In this document: in pieces, positions 40,864-51,484 of the stretch
How the letters are laid out: every line of letters starts with the position of its first letter
How positions within the stretch are numbered: the first letter of the stretch is position 1
Assembly (NCBI GenBank): GCA_002803225.1
Contig: NXFV01000168.1
Coordinates: 1 to 64,000, forward strand
Direction: 5' to 3'
DNA length: 64,000 nucleotides
From: Gamarada debralockiae
Lineage: Eukaryota; Ascomycota; Leotiomycetes; Helotiales; Hyphodiscaceae
Position numbers and translations under genes: made by a program
Notes under the pieces: generated by a model
What the model was told of the DNA's origin: nothing
Database searches by the model: none
The model's input: only the letters and a program-made list of their open reading frames with translations

Positions 40864-41705
40864 TCAGATTCCATCTTCCTAGTTGATCATAAATTTAAAA
40901 GGGATCGGCGCTCGCATTGCGAGGGGGTAGAAGCTTCTCGGTAGGTGCCACACTGGATTTCAGTGTTTCGCTATAGACTGGATGGAAATCTCCTGTTTAG
41001 CACCCTAGTCGGTAAACAGCGTTTGCCGGGCACATGGTTGGCTTGTTGGACAGACCTCTTCTTGTGTGTCTGGCCTAGGGCTTGTCCACTCCACTGAAGA
41101 ACGATCTCCAGACTCTGTGATAGGTGAAACCGGTTCCGAAATAGTCTTTGACATGATTTCCTTGCTTTATTATGATATTGGTCTTTGTATTACATGAGTT
41201 AGTCATATCAAGTAACGCAGCGATGGCTACCAGCTCTGCGCATGTACAATCTCGATGACGAGCTCAATGCAGCAACGGCGCTGTTCAACGACCAGCTTTA
41301 GACCAGGCAAAAGAAGATCTTTAGCGTCGGCGTTGAATACCATGAACGAGGGTATTTTCGTGTCGAGGCTCCGGGAGATCGGTAGTAGATTAGACTTTCG
41401 ACGTAGAGGTTGGGCCTATGCAATGCGACTTGCATATGATATTGGATGGCATAGCGTAAAAGTCCAAGCACTCGCGCCTCTAAACTCAAAGCCAATTTAT
41501 AAAATCACCGATGAAGCTCTAGAAGTGGGAAGACCTCTTATATCACATGTAGAATCTTCCTAAATATGGATCATCCTACTTGAAATCACATGCAGAGCCC
41601 CGCCCACAGCTGATAAAGCCAACAAGGCGCAGCAGCCAATTAGGCTCCAGTAACAATCTTGCTACTCTGGTAGCCATTTTAAACCCCAAAACCGAATAGC
41701 CAATG
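40864..41705. other. Intergenic DNA with an unassigned relic
   Basis: Around 41215-41385 a plus-strand frame reads MYNLDDELNAATALFNDQL, TAG, then TRQKKIFSVGVEYHERGYFRVEAP. This looks like part of a real protein interrupted by stops, but I do not recognise it. Nothing else seen. Confidence 0.35.
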
Positions 41706-42005
41706 TTTACGAAGACTGCAGTCAAAAGTCCGGAAAATATAGTTGTATTAAAGACCTGTAAGATCTCGCCTGACCCTGTAGCAGCCTGTAATTGTGCGAG
41801 GATCCCTGTAAACTCAGCGTGATCTACTTGAAGCGATGGGATAACGAGCGCTTTGACTTCAGGGGACGCTCGCTACCCAATCGGCTACAGTGAGCTTACA
41901 GGCACACAAGCCTTGAATTACAGGCCTTTATAGGACTCGTCTAAGAGTTACAGGCCTTAAATACACTATATTTTCCAGACTTTTAACCACAGCCTTCGTA
42001 ACGTC
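41706..42005. mobile_element. About 300-bp element with long imperfect terminal inverted repeats
   Basis: Left part 41706-41824 (…TTTACGAAGACTGC, AAAAGTCCGGAAAATATAG, GACCTGTAAG, GCCTGTAATT, CCCTGTAA) is repeated in reverse complement on the right, 41885-42003 (…GGTTAAAAGTCTGGAAAATATAG, GGCCTGTAAC, GCCTGTAATT, GCCTGTAAG). The arms are about 110 bp with many mismatches around a short centre. Non-coding, MITE-like. No clear target duplication found. Confidence 0.55.
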
Positions 42006-42359
42006 GTAAGAAATAACTGCAGCCCACCTCAATTCATTTCTGGATATACGCTACAGAAGAATGCGGTACCATTCAGACATTTCCTTGACCACATGGTTCG
42101 TCCGTGAATCGTCAGCTTATCGTACAAACCGTGACAATAGCAATAAAAATCAGCCCTGGAATTCTTAACAGGAATACTGAAACTTGTATAAATCATTTAC
42201 AGATTCTCTGCGTAAGGTGGCGACATGAGTCAATTTTATTTAGTCAAACAAACATCCTGAGCGAGGCTTCTACAAGGCGGCACCTTAACTAGAAACCAGA
42301 CTTAACTTACAAAACTATATCCTGGAAAGCTCTGACAATGAGCGGAAAACAAAAATTAT

Positions 42360-43720
42360 ATGAAAAATGCTCTGAGGATCACCCTAACACTTCCCATAAG
42401 CAAAACGCTTTTGAGGGACTATCCCGACATTCAGTCACTCAACGACGCAGCTGATAAAGGATGTGCTCTCTGCATTTTGATCCGTGCCTCACACCAATTC
42501 TATCCACTGCTAAGGCGAGAAATCAGGTACTACCCTAGCTAGAGGGTCAGGTCTGTCATGCAAAGATCAGGGTGTATCACTGGATCCTTAACAGCATCAA
42601 CCTTGACAGTAATATTCTGTGGGAATGTTCACACAGTGACTCAAGGCAGAGCCATAGCAATGCGAGTAATCTTGGCGGCTTCTTCGCGGATCCAGGTATG
42701 TCAGTGGCCTGGTATTAGACATGCAAAATAAATAACTCTCTGGCATTTCTGAATGGCAGCTGTTTCTGCGGCAAAATAATTTCCTGGTCGTGAATAGGCC
42801 TAGACCCTGCCTCTGACGCCAACTTCGAGCGTGCTAGACAGTGGCTCCATGAATGCCTCTCATCCATCACTTGTGTGTATCATCGAGTGCACTGCCACTT
42901 CCGACTCGACTGGTATATATTAAGGATGGCAGCTCGCCTCAGGATCCGTTCCTTTTTATCCCGGTTGCTGGCAGTAATGGCAGATACACGGCAATGAGTT
43001 ATGGTTGAGATACCGCTCAAAACTCGATTCTAACTGGGGCAAATCTAAGTGATAGGATGCAGAACATATGTTTGTCCAATTTGCCTAAGACAATACGTGT
43101 TGCTGCAAAAATAACGAAACTCGGATTGCAGTATCTCTGGGTCGATGCGCTCTGTATAGTCCAGGATTCAGTTGAGGACTGGTAGAAAGAATCTGCAAAC
43201 ATGAGGAACATCTACAGCAATGAGTTCATTACTATTGTTATGAATACCCTGATACGTGGTGCATATGGCGCTAGTCCGAAATAGGCTTAAAATGCTTCCA
43301 CTCAAAATCTCGGCCCTTTTCTATGAAGTTCAACCCTTCCCTTATATCTACAGCTTGTCTCTAGTTATTCGGTCAATCTCGATAACCAGCACCTGATAGT
43401 CAGTCTCAGATATCACCGTACATTCTAGACCTGTCAACAATTACATTCAAGCCTGAGGAGGAAAAGATACCCAGATAGGATTCTTCATTCAGCGTGTTGC
43501 ACAAGAGCCACCTCCTGTAAAACTCAGATTTCAGTCCGAAGACGCATCTGTTGGATCGGTATTCGTTCGCTACCAACCTTTAGTCGACATAGGGGTCGAT
43601 CCGCTACATCAGCGGGGGTGGACTTTACAAGAGAGTCTACTTTGCACAGGCCATAATAAACGTTAATGAGCACAGACCAGTATTTAACCAAATACAGGTA
43701 AAAAGGTGACTTTCAGAAGA
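42360..43720 (+). pseudogene. HET-domain (heterokaryon incompatibility) gene, inactivated
   Basis: The N-terminal block SLNDAADKGCALCILIRAS matches the pre-HET 'A...GC.LC' region. Then PTRLVYIKDGSSPQDPFLF, YTAMSYG followed by TGA in place of Trp (the 'LSYCWG' position), LPKTIRVAAKITKLGLQYLWVDALCIVQDSVEDW followed by TAG, then KESANMRNIYSNEFITI, and later PLHQRGWTLQESLLCTG. These are the ordered signatures of the HET domain (PF06985). Stops replace Trp or Gln codons by G-to-A or C-to-T changes, as RIP would do. HET proteins trigger non-self cell death in fungi; this copy cannot be made. Confidence 0.85.
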
Positions 43721-44825
43721 GGTTATTAGTCAGGCCACACTCGGAGACACGGCCACAATCACCTCACAATTTAACATTTATTACGCCCTGGGGGTACTGA
43801 AGTACTGTCACCGCGAATTCCCTCGTATGGTTCGATCTGACCCGACACAGAAGGCCTGTAGACTGGGCCGTAGAGGCTGTACAGCGCTCTATATAGGCTC
43901 TGCAGGTAGTTGAGAAATGAATAACAATTCAAAGCACTTCTTCAAGACGGTTAGGAAGTGCTTATGTAATGAGTGAAGCTAGAAGGACAAAACTCTTCCT
44001 GATAGCACATCATCATCATTCATATCAAACAACCATCATAGAACACACTGAACACCGCTGCCAACACATCCATTCCTGACAAAGACCAGTTCTACTAGCG
44101 TACACGTAACCCCTAAACTAAATTTGACACTATGGGTTGATAACACAAGTCACGTTACCACACATTCTGAGGTTGAACACAATATCGTTAGGGGGTGCAG
44201 TTGTCCGTGAAAATTTGGTACCCGTGTCAACTTGAATTTAATGCAAGTGCAAATGCAAATCAAACATTCATCGCAAGCCTCGTATTTGAAACATTTCGGG
44301 AGGCCTCACACCAGTCGCGAGAATGGCCAGGGCGCTAATCATACAACCCCTCATCCCCACATTCTGCCCCACCAAAACGCCCATACGAATACTGCATCCG
44401 AACCAATTAAAACGATGGAGGCCTCACTCCTCGACTAAGCCAAAGGCTCTTCGATAAGCATATAAGCGGGAGAAATCCTGCCAAACTTGAGACTTTCCTC
44501 TTCAAGCCACGGGTTAAACCCGATCTTCGCAGGACTTTTGGTATGTACAGTACCTTGCTCCGAGCTCGTTACTTCCCTCAAGTGTAGCCGTGTGCTTATA
44601 AAACTTGAATCTTTTTGCTAATTTGTTGGCCATAGCCTCACTACTATCTTCGCCTGAGCGGAGACAGGTTCCGTCTCCGCATACCACCACATCTCGCAGA
44701 AATGTCTTAGTGATCAAACTTCATCTCGGTTCTCAGGCTGTCCGCTGCCCTTTGTGAGTCTCGAGGATGTCTGCCGGCCGGGACCGGTATTTATTCCTCC
44801 TCAATGGGCTGGGTCAAGTTCTCGA
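43721..44825. other. Intergenic DNA upstream of the zinc-finger gene
   Basis: No family recognised. A short hairpin GCGGAGAC...GTCTCCGC occurs near 44655-44678. The region should hold the promoter and perhaps a first exon of the C2H2 gene. Confidence 0.35.
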
Positions 44826-45516
44826 ATGCATGATAGTTTCGACCACGGGGAGGAGCCCGATGATGGGATGGAGATCCTACCGGGTGAGGATACGGATGCA
44901 ATGACAGGATTACAGAGAGTAGCGGAAAAGGAGGAGTTACAACTGTCAGAGTTCCAGGCCGGCTCTTATTCGGAAGAGTCTATGTTGTCTAAGATTTGCA
45001 GTCCAGAGCCAGTCCAGGGTGATAAGAGCCCGTTGTCATCACTGTCCATTGAATCATCGACCACAAGTCATTCATCGGCTCTTACAGGTGAAAATAATAT
45101 TTGCAAGAATGAGTGGCAATGCGACTATCCAAGTTGTGGCCGTGTGTTCCAGAAGCGGCATGACCTGAAGTAAGCATCTCCTGTTCAACATACACTCAAA
45201 CCCCTTACACTCAAACCCCAAACCGACTATTAGTCTCACCCCAACCCCTAGACCCAACACTAATCTACTAAACAGTCGCCACAAGAAATATCACCTCAAA
45301 CCATTCAAATGCCCTGCACCGGCCTGTGCGGTCCAAAACGTTGCGTTCTCTCTTCAGAAGGATCTTTTGCGCCATCAAAAGAGTCATGAAGGTGAACGAT
45401 ATTTCTGCCCCTACGCTGGCTGTGTTTCTGCCGCTGGCGGGTCATTTACTGGTTTTGTGCGTACAGACAACTGGAGGAGGCATTTGAGAAGATGTTTAGA
45501 AAGAGGGCATACATGA
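44826..45516 (+). CDS. C2H2 zinc-finger protein (probable transcription factor)
   Basis: Two exons, 44826-45169 and 45276-45516, joined by a GTAAGC...AACAG intron. Three fingers are seen: C-DYPSC...H-x4-H (first part before the intron, ending HDLNRHKKYH), a second with CPAPAC...LLRHQKSH, and a third CPYAGC...WRRHLRRC in which the last ligand is Cys. The region before them is acidic and Ser-rich. ATG 44826 is the first in-frame ATG, but the frame is open upstream to beyond 44700, so the true start may be in an earlier exon. This build is common in fungal C2H2 regulators of unknown targets. Two fold-back elements follow directly downstream. Confidence 0.7.
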
Positions 45517-45611
45517 CTGGTCGACTACAGAGCTGGACCGCACCTGGAATATGATGGTAGTAACTTTCTCTTGGGGAATATGGGCCTGTGAATTTTTTCT
45601 TTTTTTGGGGG

Positions 45612-45750
45612 TGTTTTTCGGCTGGGCGATCGGATATACAATGTATGTATAATTTTCCCCACTTGGACTCCGATCTTGACCCGGCAAGACGGGAGTCCAA
45701 GTGGGGAAAATTATGCATACATGTATATCCGATCGCCCAGCCGAAAAACA
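45612..45750. repeat. 139-bp near-perfect palindrome (fold-back element)
   Basis: Arms of 60 bases, 45612-45671 (TGTTTTTCGGCTGGGCGATC...) and 45691-45750 (its reverse complement with about four differences), surround a 19-base centre. The transcript or single strand would form a very stable hairpin. It lies about 95 bp past the stop codon of the zinc-finger gene. Likely a small transposon of fold-back type. Confidence 0.8.
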
Positions 45751-45770
45751 AACAGACCCAATAATTTTGT

Positions 45771-45846
45771 CCCAAGCCAGCACCGCAGCTGAGTTAAGAC
45801 AAATTTTGGAGTATTTGTCTTAGCTCAGCTGCGGTGCTGGCTTGGG
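45771..45846. repeat. 76-bp near-perfect palindrome (second fold-back element)
   Basis: Arms 45771-45804 (CCCAAGCCAGCACCGCAGCT...) and 45813-45846 differ at one base and enclose an 8-base loop. The sequence is unrelated to the adjacent 139-bp palindrome, 20 bp away. Confidence 0.8.
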
Positions 45847-46439
45847 ATTACGTCGCATAAAATAGCTATCGAACATACTGAATTCGGCGGCCATCGCACC
45901 TGCACACTGCGTTTGAGTGTAAAGGCACCAATTCTAAGAGGGAAGAGTCATATGATTAGACATAAAAATTGATTGGTTGAGATGATTTCAGCTCATCGCA
46001 GTCCAATAAATCCAACAATCCAACAATCCCAAAGCACCTCTATCAGTTTGCTTTCTATCTATCTCAAACTTGATATTCGGTAAGGTATATGGCCCACTCG
46101 TTCTCCAGATTTTTGGGCTGGTGGCAAGTAGACAACCTCGCAATGGACACTCAAAATTTTCGAATTGTTCCCGAAACTGCGGAAAATCTCGAACTTTACC
46201 CTTGTACCCCGAGTTGTTAACATTACCCAGATACTGAGGTGCATATGAAGCTAGTCTCAAATGGGTTTAAAATCTTTTTCAATTCTTACTCTCTCCACCT
46301 CTACTAGGTTTAGACCTTATATATATCGAACCTCAACTCCTCTGAACTCCTATCGTACAAGTATTCTTCGGCCGTATACTATACGGCCATAAAGCGACGT
46401 AGTACGCCGCTGTATATACGTCCGTAAATATCATCATAG
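45847..46439. other. Intergenic DNA
   Basis: A minus-strand frame at 45988-46260 lacks an ATG and resembles nothing known. No other signal. Confidence 0.35.
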
Positions 46440-47500
46440 ACCTGCCAACAAACATTACCTATCATCGATGGCGAGATCAATATTCCTCATTCGGCTCTAC
46501 TACCCCAGCAATTCTCCTTCTCAATTCGGAATCTCGTGCTGTGGGGCTCAAAGCATTGAAACCCTACTTTGGTACTGAATGCTCTAAGCCAGCTATTTAC
46601 TTCGACTTTGAGAGAGACGTGCTTCTTGTAGACAATTAGCTAGGAGCAACTCGAGTATGGAATACCGAGCCAAGTTATAAGATCGAGCACCCTCCCATTG
46701 AACCATAGACGCCAGTGAAAAGCGAACGGTACAGCGCCCAGCGGTTAATTGGGAACTCTTCTGTGTCAGTAGAGGATACACCATATCCAACACTTCCCGA
46801 TCTGTTATTCGTCCTTTGGTTCGGCATTTCCAAAACCTTAAGAAACTTTTTGTGGTTGTTGAGGACAGCAGTCCGTATCGAACCGCCTTTGGAAGGCCGA
46901 TCCATTTCGTTGACATTGAGGGGAAGAGCAATATACGAATTCGACCGAACAATCTACTTCTAAGTGTAAGTTATACTCGGTTTGTATGTGGAAACTGTTG
47001 GGGAAACGGGAACTTTATTGTTTCAGGAAGTATGCGCATCCGATATATGCATAGGGTGAAATGATGGACATTTATGAACGCACAGAGCCTGACGACATCC
47101 CTTTGAAGATCCCGGAAGTCAGGCTCGTTAGGGCGACCAGAGATGATGACGACCGTTCATATTTGGAGTGTATGAAAGGAAGTGGAATTGGATTCCGGAC
47201 GGCCGATTACTGACCAAAAGAATATCTCACGTCATCCTGATGCTGTTGATAGTGACACCGACAGTGACAGTATTTCTCGCCCATCATTTCATGATGTACC
47301 TTCAGAGGTGGTGAGCAAATGGGAGGAACCAAACATTGGGGGGTCCTAGCCAGGTGATGAGGGCTTGGAGGAAGAGCAAGATATCAATTCAGAGGATTCG
47401 CGACATCATGAATAACAAGGAAAAGTACGAGGAGCCAGTGGGCGACAGTCGCTACTCCACTTGTCAGGGAATATAGATTGAGGTGGATTATTTCGAGAAA
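46440..47500 (+). pseudogene. 2EXR-domain gene, relic related to the 15161 gene
   Basis: Pieces in several frames align with the gene at 15161: PAILLLNSESRAVGLKAL (NRESR block), KPAIYFDFERDVLL, RHFQNLKKLFVVVEDSSPYRT, MDIYERTEPDDIPLKIPEVRL, an acidic stretch, and near 47480 VDYFEK, the family's C-terminal block (ADYFEKE at 16.5 kb). Stops and frameshifts are spread throughout. The N-terminal part with the PELRLKIW motif is not readable. Confidence 0.65.
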
Positions 47501-47579
47501 AGACTGAGACTTTGGTACTGCCAAGGTCAAAAGTCACACTGAGCCGGTCAAGGCTCGAGGTCTGTTTATTGGCAAAAGC

Positions 47580-48485
47580 TCGGATTCATCACACCTTACA
47601 GAGTACAGCGGGTTGGATGTCGAGGAACTACCTGGCCATCCCCATGCACAAAAGCATCTACTCGAGCTTCCCACAAAGTGGTCAATGAACCCGCCACCCC
47701 AGCCGAATCCAAATCCAGCGAAAAGATCGCCCCACCCACAACCTCCGCCCTGAGATCGCTTCTCAACTCCTTAACATGATGATAATACTCCCCCATCACA
47801 TCATCCTTTGCGCACATAACAAGAATCGAACATTTGGCCCTCAAATACAAATCCTGCGCATCCTGTTCCCACAATGCGCCATAGGTCTAATTTCTACCTT
47901 TCCAAGCTCTTGCACAATCTAGAAATTCTCTTTGGAGGAGGGAGAAATCCAATGGGGGACATCCCACTTTCTGGAGGTAGGTCCAGGATTAGAGGGGGTG
48001 GGAACCGTCAGCAACAGGCTCGTTAAACGGCGTAAAGAAGAGGGTTTTCATCGCAGAGTGTTCGTCGGCTGTCCTTATCGTGGTGCGATGAAGGATGTTG
48101 ATGCGATGGAATGAGGGTACATAACCGCGCGCTCGACTGAGAGAACGGCACCGGAATGATGACTAACGAGATGGTATTTCTCTAGTCTAAGTTGGATGAG
48201 TGCTGAGTGGAGGATCTGTGCACACAAGGCGGTCGCTAAGGGTTATTCAGGAGGATTTGTGGGATCAAAGGACTACCCAAAGCCGGGGAGGTTGAGGCCG
48301 TATGTGTTGCAGCCTCGTGATGCATAGTTGTTCATCAGCTGGGTATAGGAGGCCGACGATGAGGCGGATTTATGCAGGAAGACAACGGGGACTTTGGATG
48401 TTGGTGTGTCAGGGAGGAGGTAGTGGTAATGGATCTGCCCTTCCGGAAGGTCCATGTAGGCTTTCTTGATCTGAGCCGTTGGCAT
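47580..48485 (-). pseudogene. Alpha/beta hydrolase, inactivated
   Basis: ATG 48485 opens QIHYHYLLPDTPTSKVPVVFLHKSASSS and TYGLNLPGFG, then TAG. The frame continues with SFDPTNPPE (stop), the nucleophile region LVSHHSGAVLSVERAVMYP with the Ser elbow, more stops, and FNEPVADGSH and LWEQDAQDLYLRAKCSILVMCAKDDVM in other frames, the latter being the acid-residue region. The plan is that of alpha/beta hydrolase fold enzymes (PF00561/PF12697). At least three stops and several frameshifts make it dead. Confidence 0.7.
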
Positions 48486-49329
48486 GGCATACCGTACTGA
48501 AAGTGTTACATGAGTGGCAGGAATCCACGTGGCTGAGTTCCACGGGATTCCCCGAGAAATAAATTAAGAAATGGAATAGGATGGAAGTCAAAATATTCGC
48601 CACTGGGTTGGCTTTGGAGAGTTTGAAGTTTCAAAGTTTTTGCGCATGAAAACAAGAGACACGCAATCAACAGTCTTGATAGTAGGCCAAAGTTGATGTC
48701 TCTAGTAGCGACCTCGGACTGGATACTCGCCCATTCCGGCCGAGCTGTCCTGAAAGTCTTCAGCAACGAAGTACGACTCACGCTTCGGGTCTGTCTTTAG
48801 CGACTTGGCCCAATGGTCTTTCGATGTGCTGCGATACGGCAAAGGTTGTGGAAGTTGATCCGAAGAGGTCAAAAATCTCGGCAAGGCTCCTAAGCGAGAG
48901 GGCTTCTCTTCAGACAATACCTTCCTTAACAAATCCTCTGTCCCCAACCGCCACGCTCGATATGTCTTGCATGGCACATCCCAGAAACTGTGCGGTATTT
49001 CGCTGATGGGGTTCCGGCTTTGTACAATTCGACGGCGGGAGCCCGAAAGACGTCAGGCAGGTGAGGACTGACACGATATCACAAGCTCTCAGTAGAGTTT
49101 GGTTATTTCAAACACGTCGCCTGATATTTTTTTCTCCTTGCTATTATGGTTTGATTTTTCCAGCGTGACGATCCATTCCATCACTTTTCAAGTCCGTTTC
49201 TGCTATCCCAATTTCTGCGTTTTTTTCGCCAGGAGCTCTACCAACTGTCAAATTTCCATCCCCATAATTTTGACCGTCACCAGTTGCATCAATGGTGCCC
49301 GAAGTAACAATAAAGAAAATCTACCTCAT
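48486..49329. other. Intergenic DNA
   Basis: A minus-strand frame at 48702-48977 starts MPCKTYRAWRLGTEDLLRK and is protein-like at first, faintly recalling the N-terminus of zinc-type alcohol dehydrogenases, but no further support was found. Confidence 0.3.
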
Positions 49330-50640
49330 TTCTTTGACATGGCGTGCACCACAAACCAAATGCCCCCCGGAAAATGGGCGTATGTACTCCCCCTCCCTCC
49401 GCCCAACCCCGGCTAACCTCCCTCCCAGAGACCCCGGAGGCAAATGCCCCATAAAAGACCGTCTGCTCTATTGGATCAACTTGGCAAAGCTTGCCAAAGA
49501 AGGAAAAATTAGCTTCATTTTCTTCGTTGACACCTATGCCGGCCACGAAGTACACGGTTCCTCCCTGAAACCCATTCATGGAGCTGGCGTGCAATGCGCG
49601 CACATCGACCCTATGCTCGTTATTCCCGCAATGGCTGCTGTGACCATGACTGTCGGTTGGAGTTACGGCTAGCACGAGCTATCCAAATCTGTATATTCTG
49701 GCTCACGCGGTGAGCTCGCTGGATTGTTTGACTGATAGGAGAATTTCGTGGAATGTAGTGACCAGCTGGTCGAAAGCCACTGCCAATGCGCAGGGACTGA
49801 AGATGTGGTGCCGCATGGTCAAAGGTATAAGGTCGTGAATGAGTATATGGATCTTGTGTACTGGCTGTAGGAGATTTCATGGGCGCCCGATGCCGTGGTG
49901 ACGGATCCGGAGACGAGAGTTGCGTTTGATGCGGACAAGGTCAAGAAGATTGAGCATAAGGGCAAATATCTCAAATACTCAGCGACACACCAAACGTATC
50001 CGTCTCCACAGCGCACCCCTGTCATTTTGCAAGCCGGGACGTCGAAATCAGGACGTGCATGTACAAGTAAGCATGCGGAAGCTATTTACATCGGCGGTCT
50101 AGTCCCCTCGCAATCCGTAGCTTCAGTGAAAGCTATCGGCGCCGAAGCAGCAGCTCAAGGCCGCGATCCAGCCTCCATTAAACAGTTCGTCGGAATTTCC
50201 CTGATCATTGGCAAGACAACGGAAGAAGCGAAACAAAAATGCGAGCGCGCCAAGAAATACGCAACTACGTCGACGGACTCGCCCCAATTCAGTAACTATG
50301 CCGGCTTTGACCTCTCTCGCTTCCCGGTCGACGAAGTCTTCGATCCCAGATGTACCAACGACATGGCCATGCATTCCATCCTGAAGAACTTCAATGCCGC
50401 AGACGGTACGAATGAGAAATGGACGCCGAGGAGCCTGGGGAGAAGATGGCGTTAGGCAGACTCCATCTAGCGCCTGTGGGGAAACCGGGGATGGTTGCGG
50501 ATGTGTTTGAGCAGTGGATTGGGGAGTGTATGTCGATGGGTTTAATATTGCTTATGTGACGACACCGCGGAGATTTGAGGATGTGGTGTACTTGTTGAGA
50601 CCGGAATTGGTGAGGAGGGTTAGTATGGGAGGATTATTAA
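49330..50640 (+). pseudogene. NtaA/SnaA/DszA-type flavin-dependent monooxygenase, inactivated
   Basis: Pieces run FFDMACTTNQMPPGKWA, LLYWINLAKLAKEGKISFIFFVD, HIDPMLVIPAMAAVTMTVG, WNVVTSWSKATANAQG, APDAVVTDPETRVAFDADKV, HKGKYLKYSATHQTYPSPQRTPVILQAGTS (the flavin-pocket signature), and near the end VADVFEQWIGEC with VDGFNIAYVTTPRRFEDVVYLL after a frameshift near 50530. This is the class of luciferase-like two-component monooxygenases (PF00296). Stops near 49670, 49730, 49810 and 49870 and several frameshifts destroy it. A Lys/Glu-rich stretch follows to about 50940. Confidence 0.8.
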
Positions 50641-51484
50641 GGGACCTGGAGGAACGTTGAGGGGGAAATTGGTGAGGAGGTGACAAAAGGGGTTGATGGA
50701 TAGTCATTATGGGAGTCGATTTCAGTGTGGAAAGGAGCTTGTGGTGAATGGGACAAATTGAGAGGTCAAGACTGAGAAGGTGGTTGCGAATGGATCAAAA
50801 GAGGAAGTAAAGCCCGAAGAGACGAAGGAAGTGAAGGATAAATCCAAGGCTGAGATCCCAGAACTCGAGCAGCTCAAGATTGAGGAAGCAAAGCCCGACG
50901 CGCTGGTAGCCTCAGAAACGGAGGCGGAAGGAGTCAGAGAATGATGATAATCCGAAGAAATTCTCTCATACTCACAATCATGAGGTCACAACTCTTCAAC
51001 TATTACCCAATGACTACAGCACTTGGGTGGACGAAAAGACATAGACATGACGAAGTACTGCACATCATCACATGATGCTACAACCTCTTCGTACTTAGTA
51101 GATCCTCCTACTCTAAGTCTGCCTGGCTCCTGATTCAGAATTATTCAAGAAGTTCATTCGCAAATTTATGCTGAGAATCAAAAAGAATGATTTCGTAATT
51201 TTCCAACCACTTCATCCAAGCTTGGAAGCAAAATTGCCATATTAGGAAAATGAACATTGCACTAATTGAGTAGCACAACACCTGCCGTACAGCGTCTTTA
51301 CAGAAGTTGCAATACTTAAATATCAGGTTATTCTTCGAAGTTGTACGTTTTCATTTTTCGAAGTGGAATTCGTTCGACGTTCAAGAACCCTTGCGTGCGC
51401 GAAAACTGTCACTCTGCGTTCTCTCCTTGCCATTCTACGTCTATTGCTCAACAAGGCTTTATCAATTAAATAACAGTCCTCATC
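50641..51484. other. Intergenic DNA
   Basis: Begins with Lys/Glu-rich decayed text from the preceding relic. The last few hundred bases probably hold the promoter of the gene at 51485. Confidence 0.35.

Noticed and set aside
45446..45783. Minus-strand open frames behind the zinc-finger gene
   Set aside because: They run through the palindromes; the coding appearance is a by-product of the fold-back repeats.
48702..48977. Possible N-terminus of a zinc-type alcohol dehydrogenase on the minus strand
   Set aside because: Resemblance is limited to about 20 residues and no NAD-binding or Zn-binding text follows in any frame.
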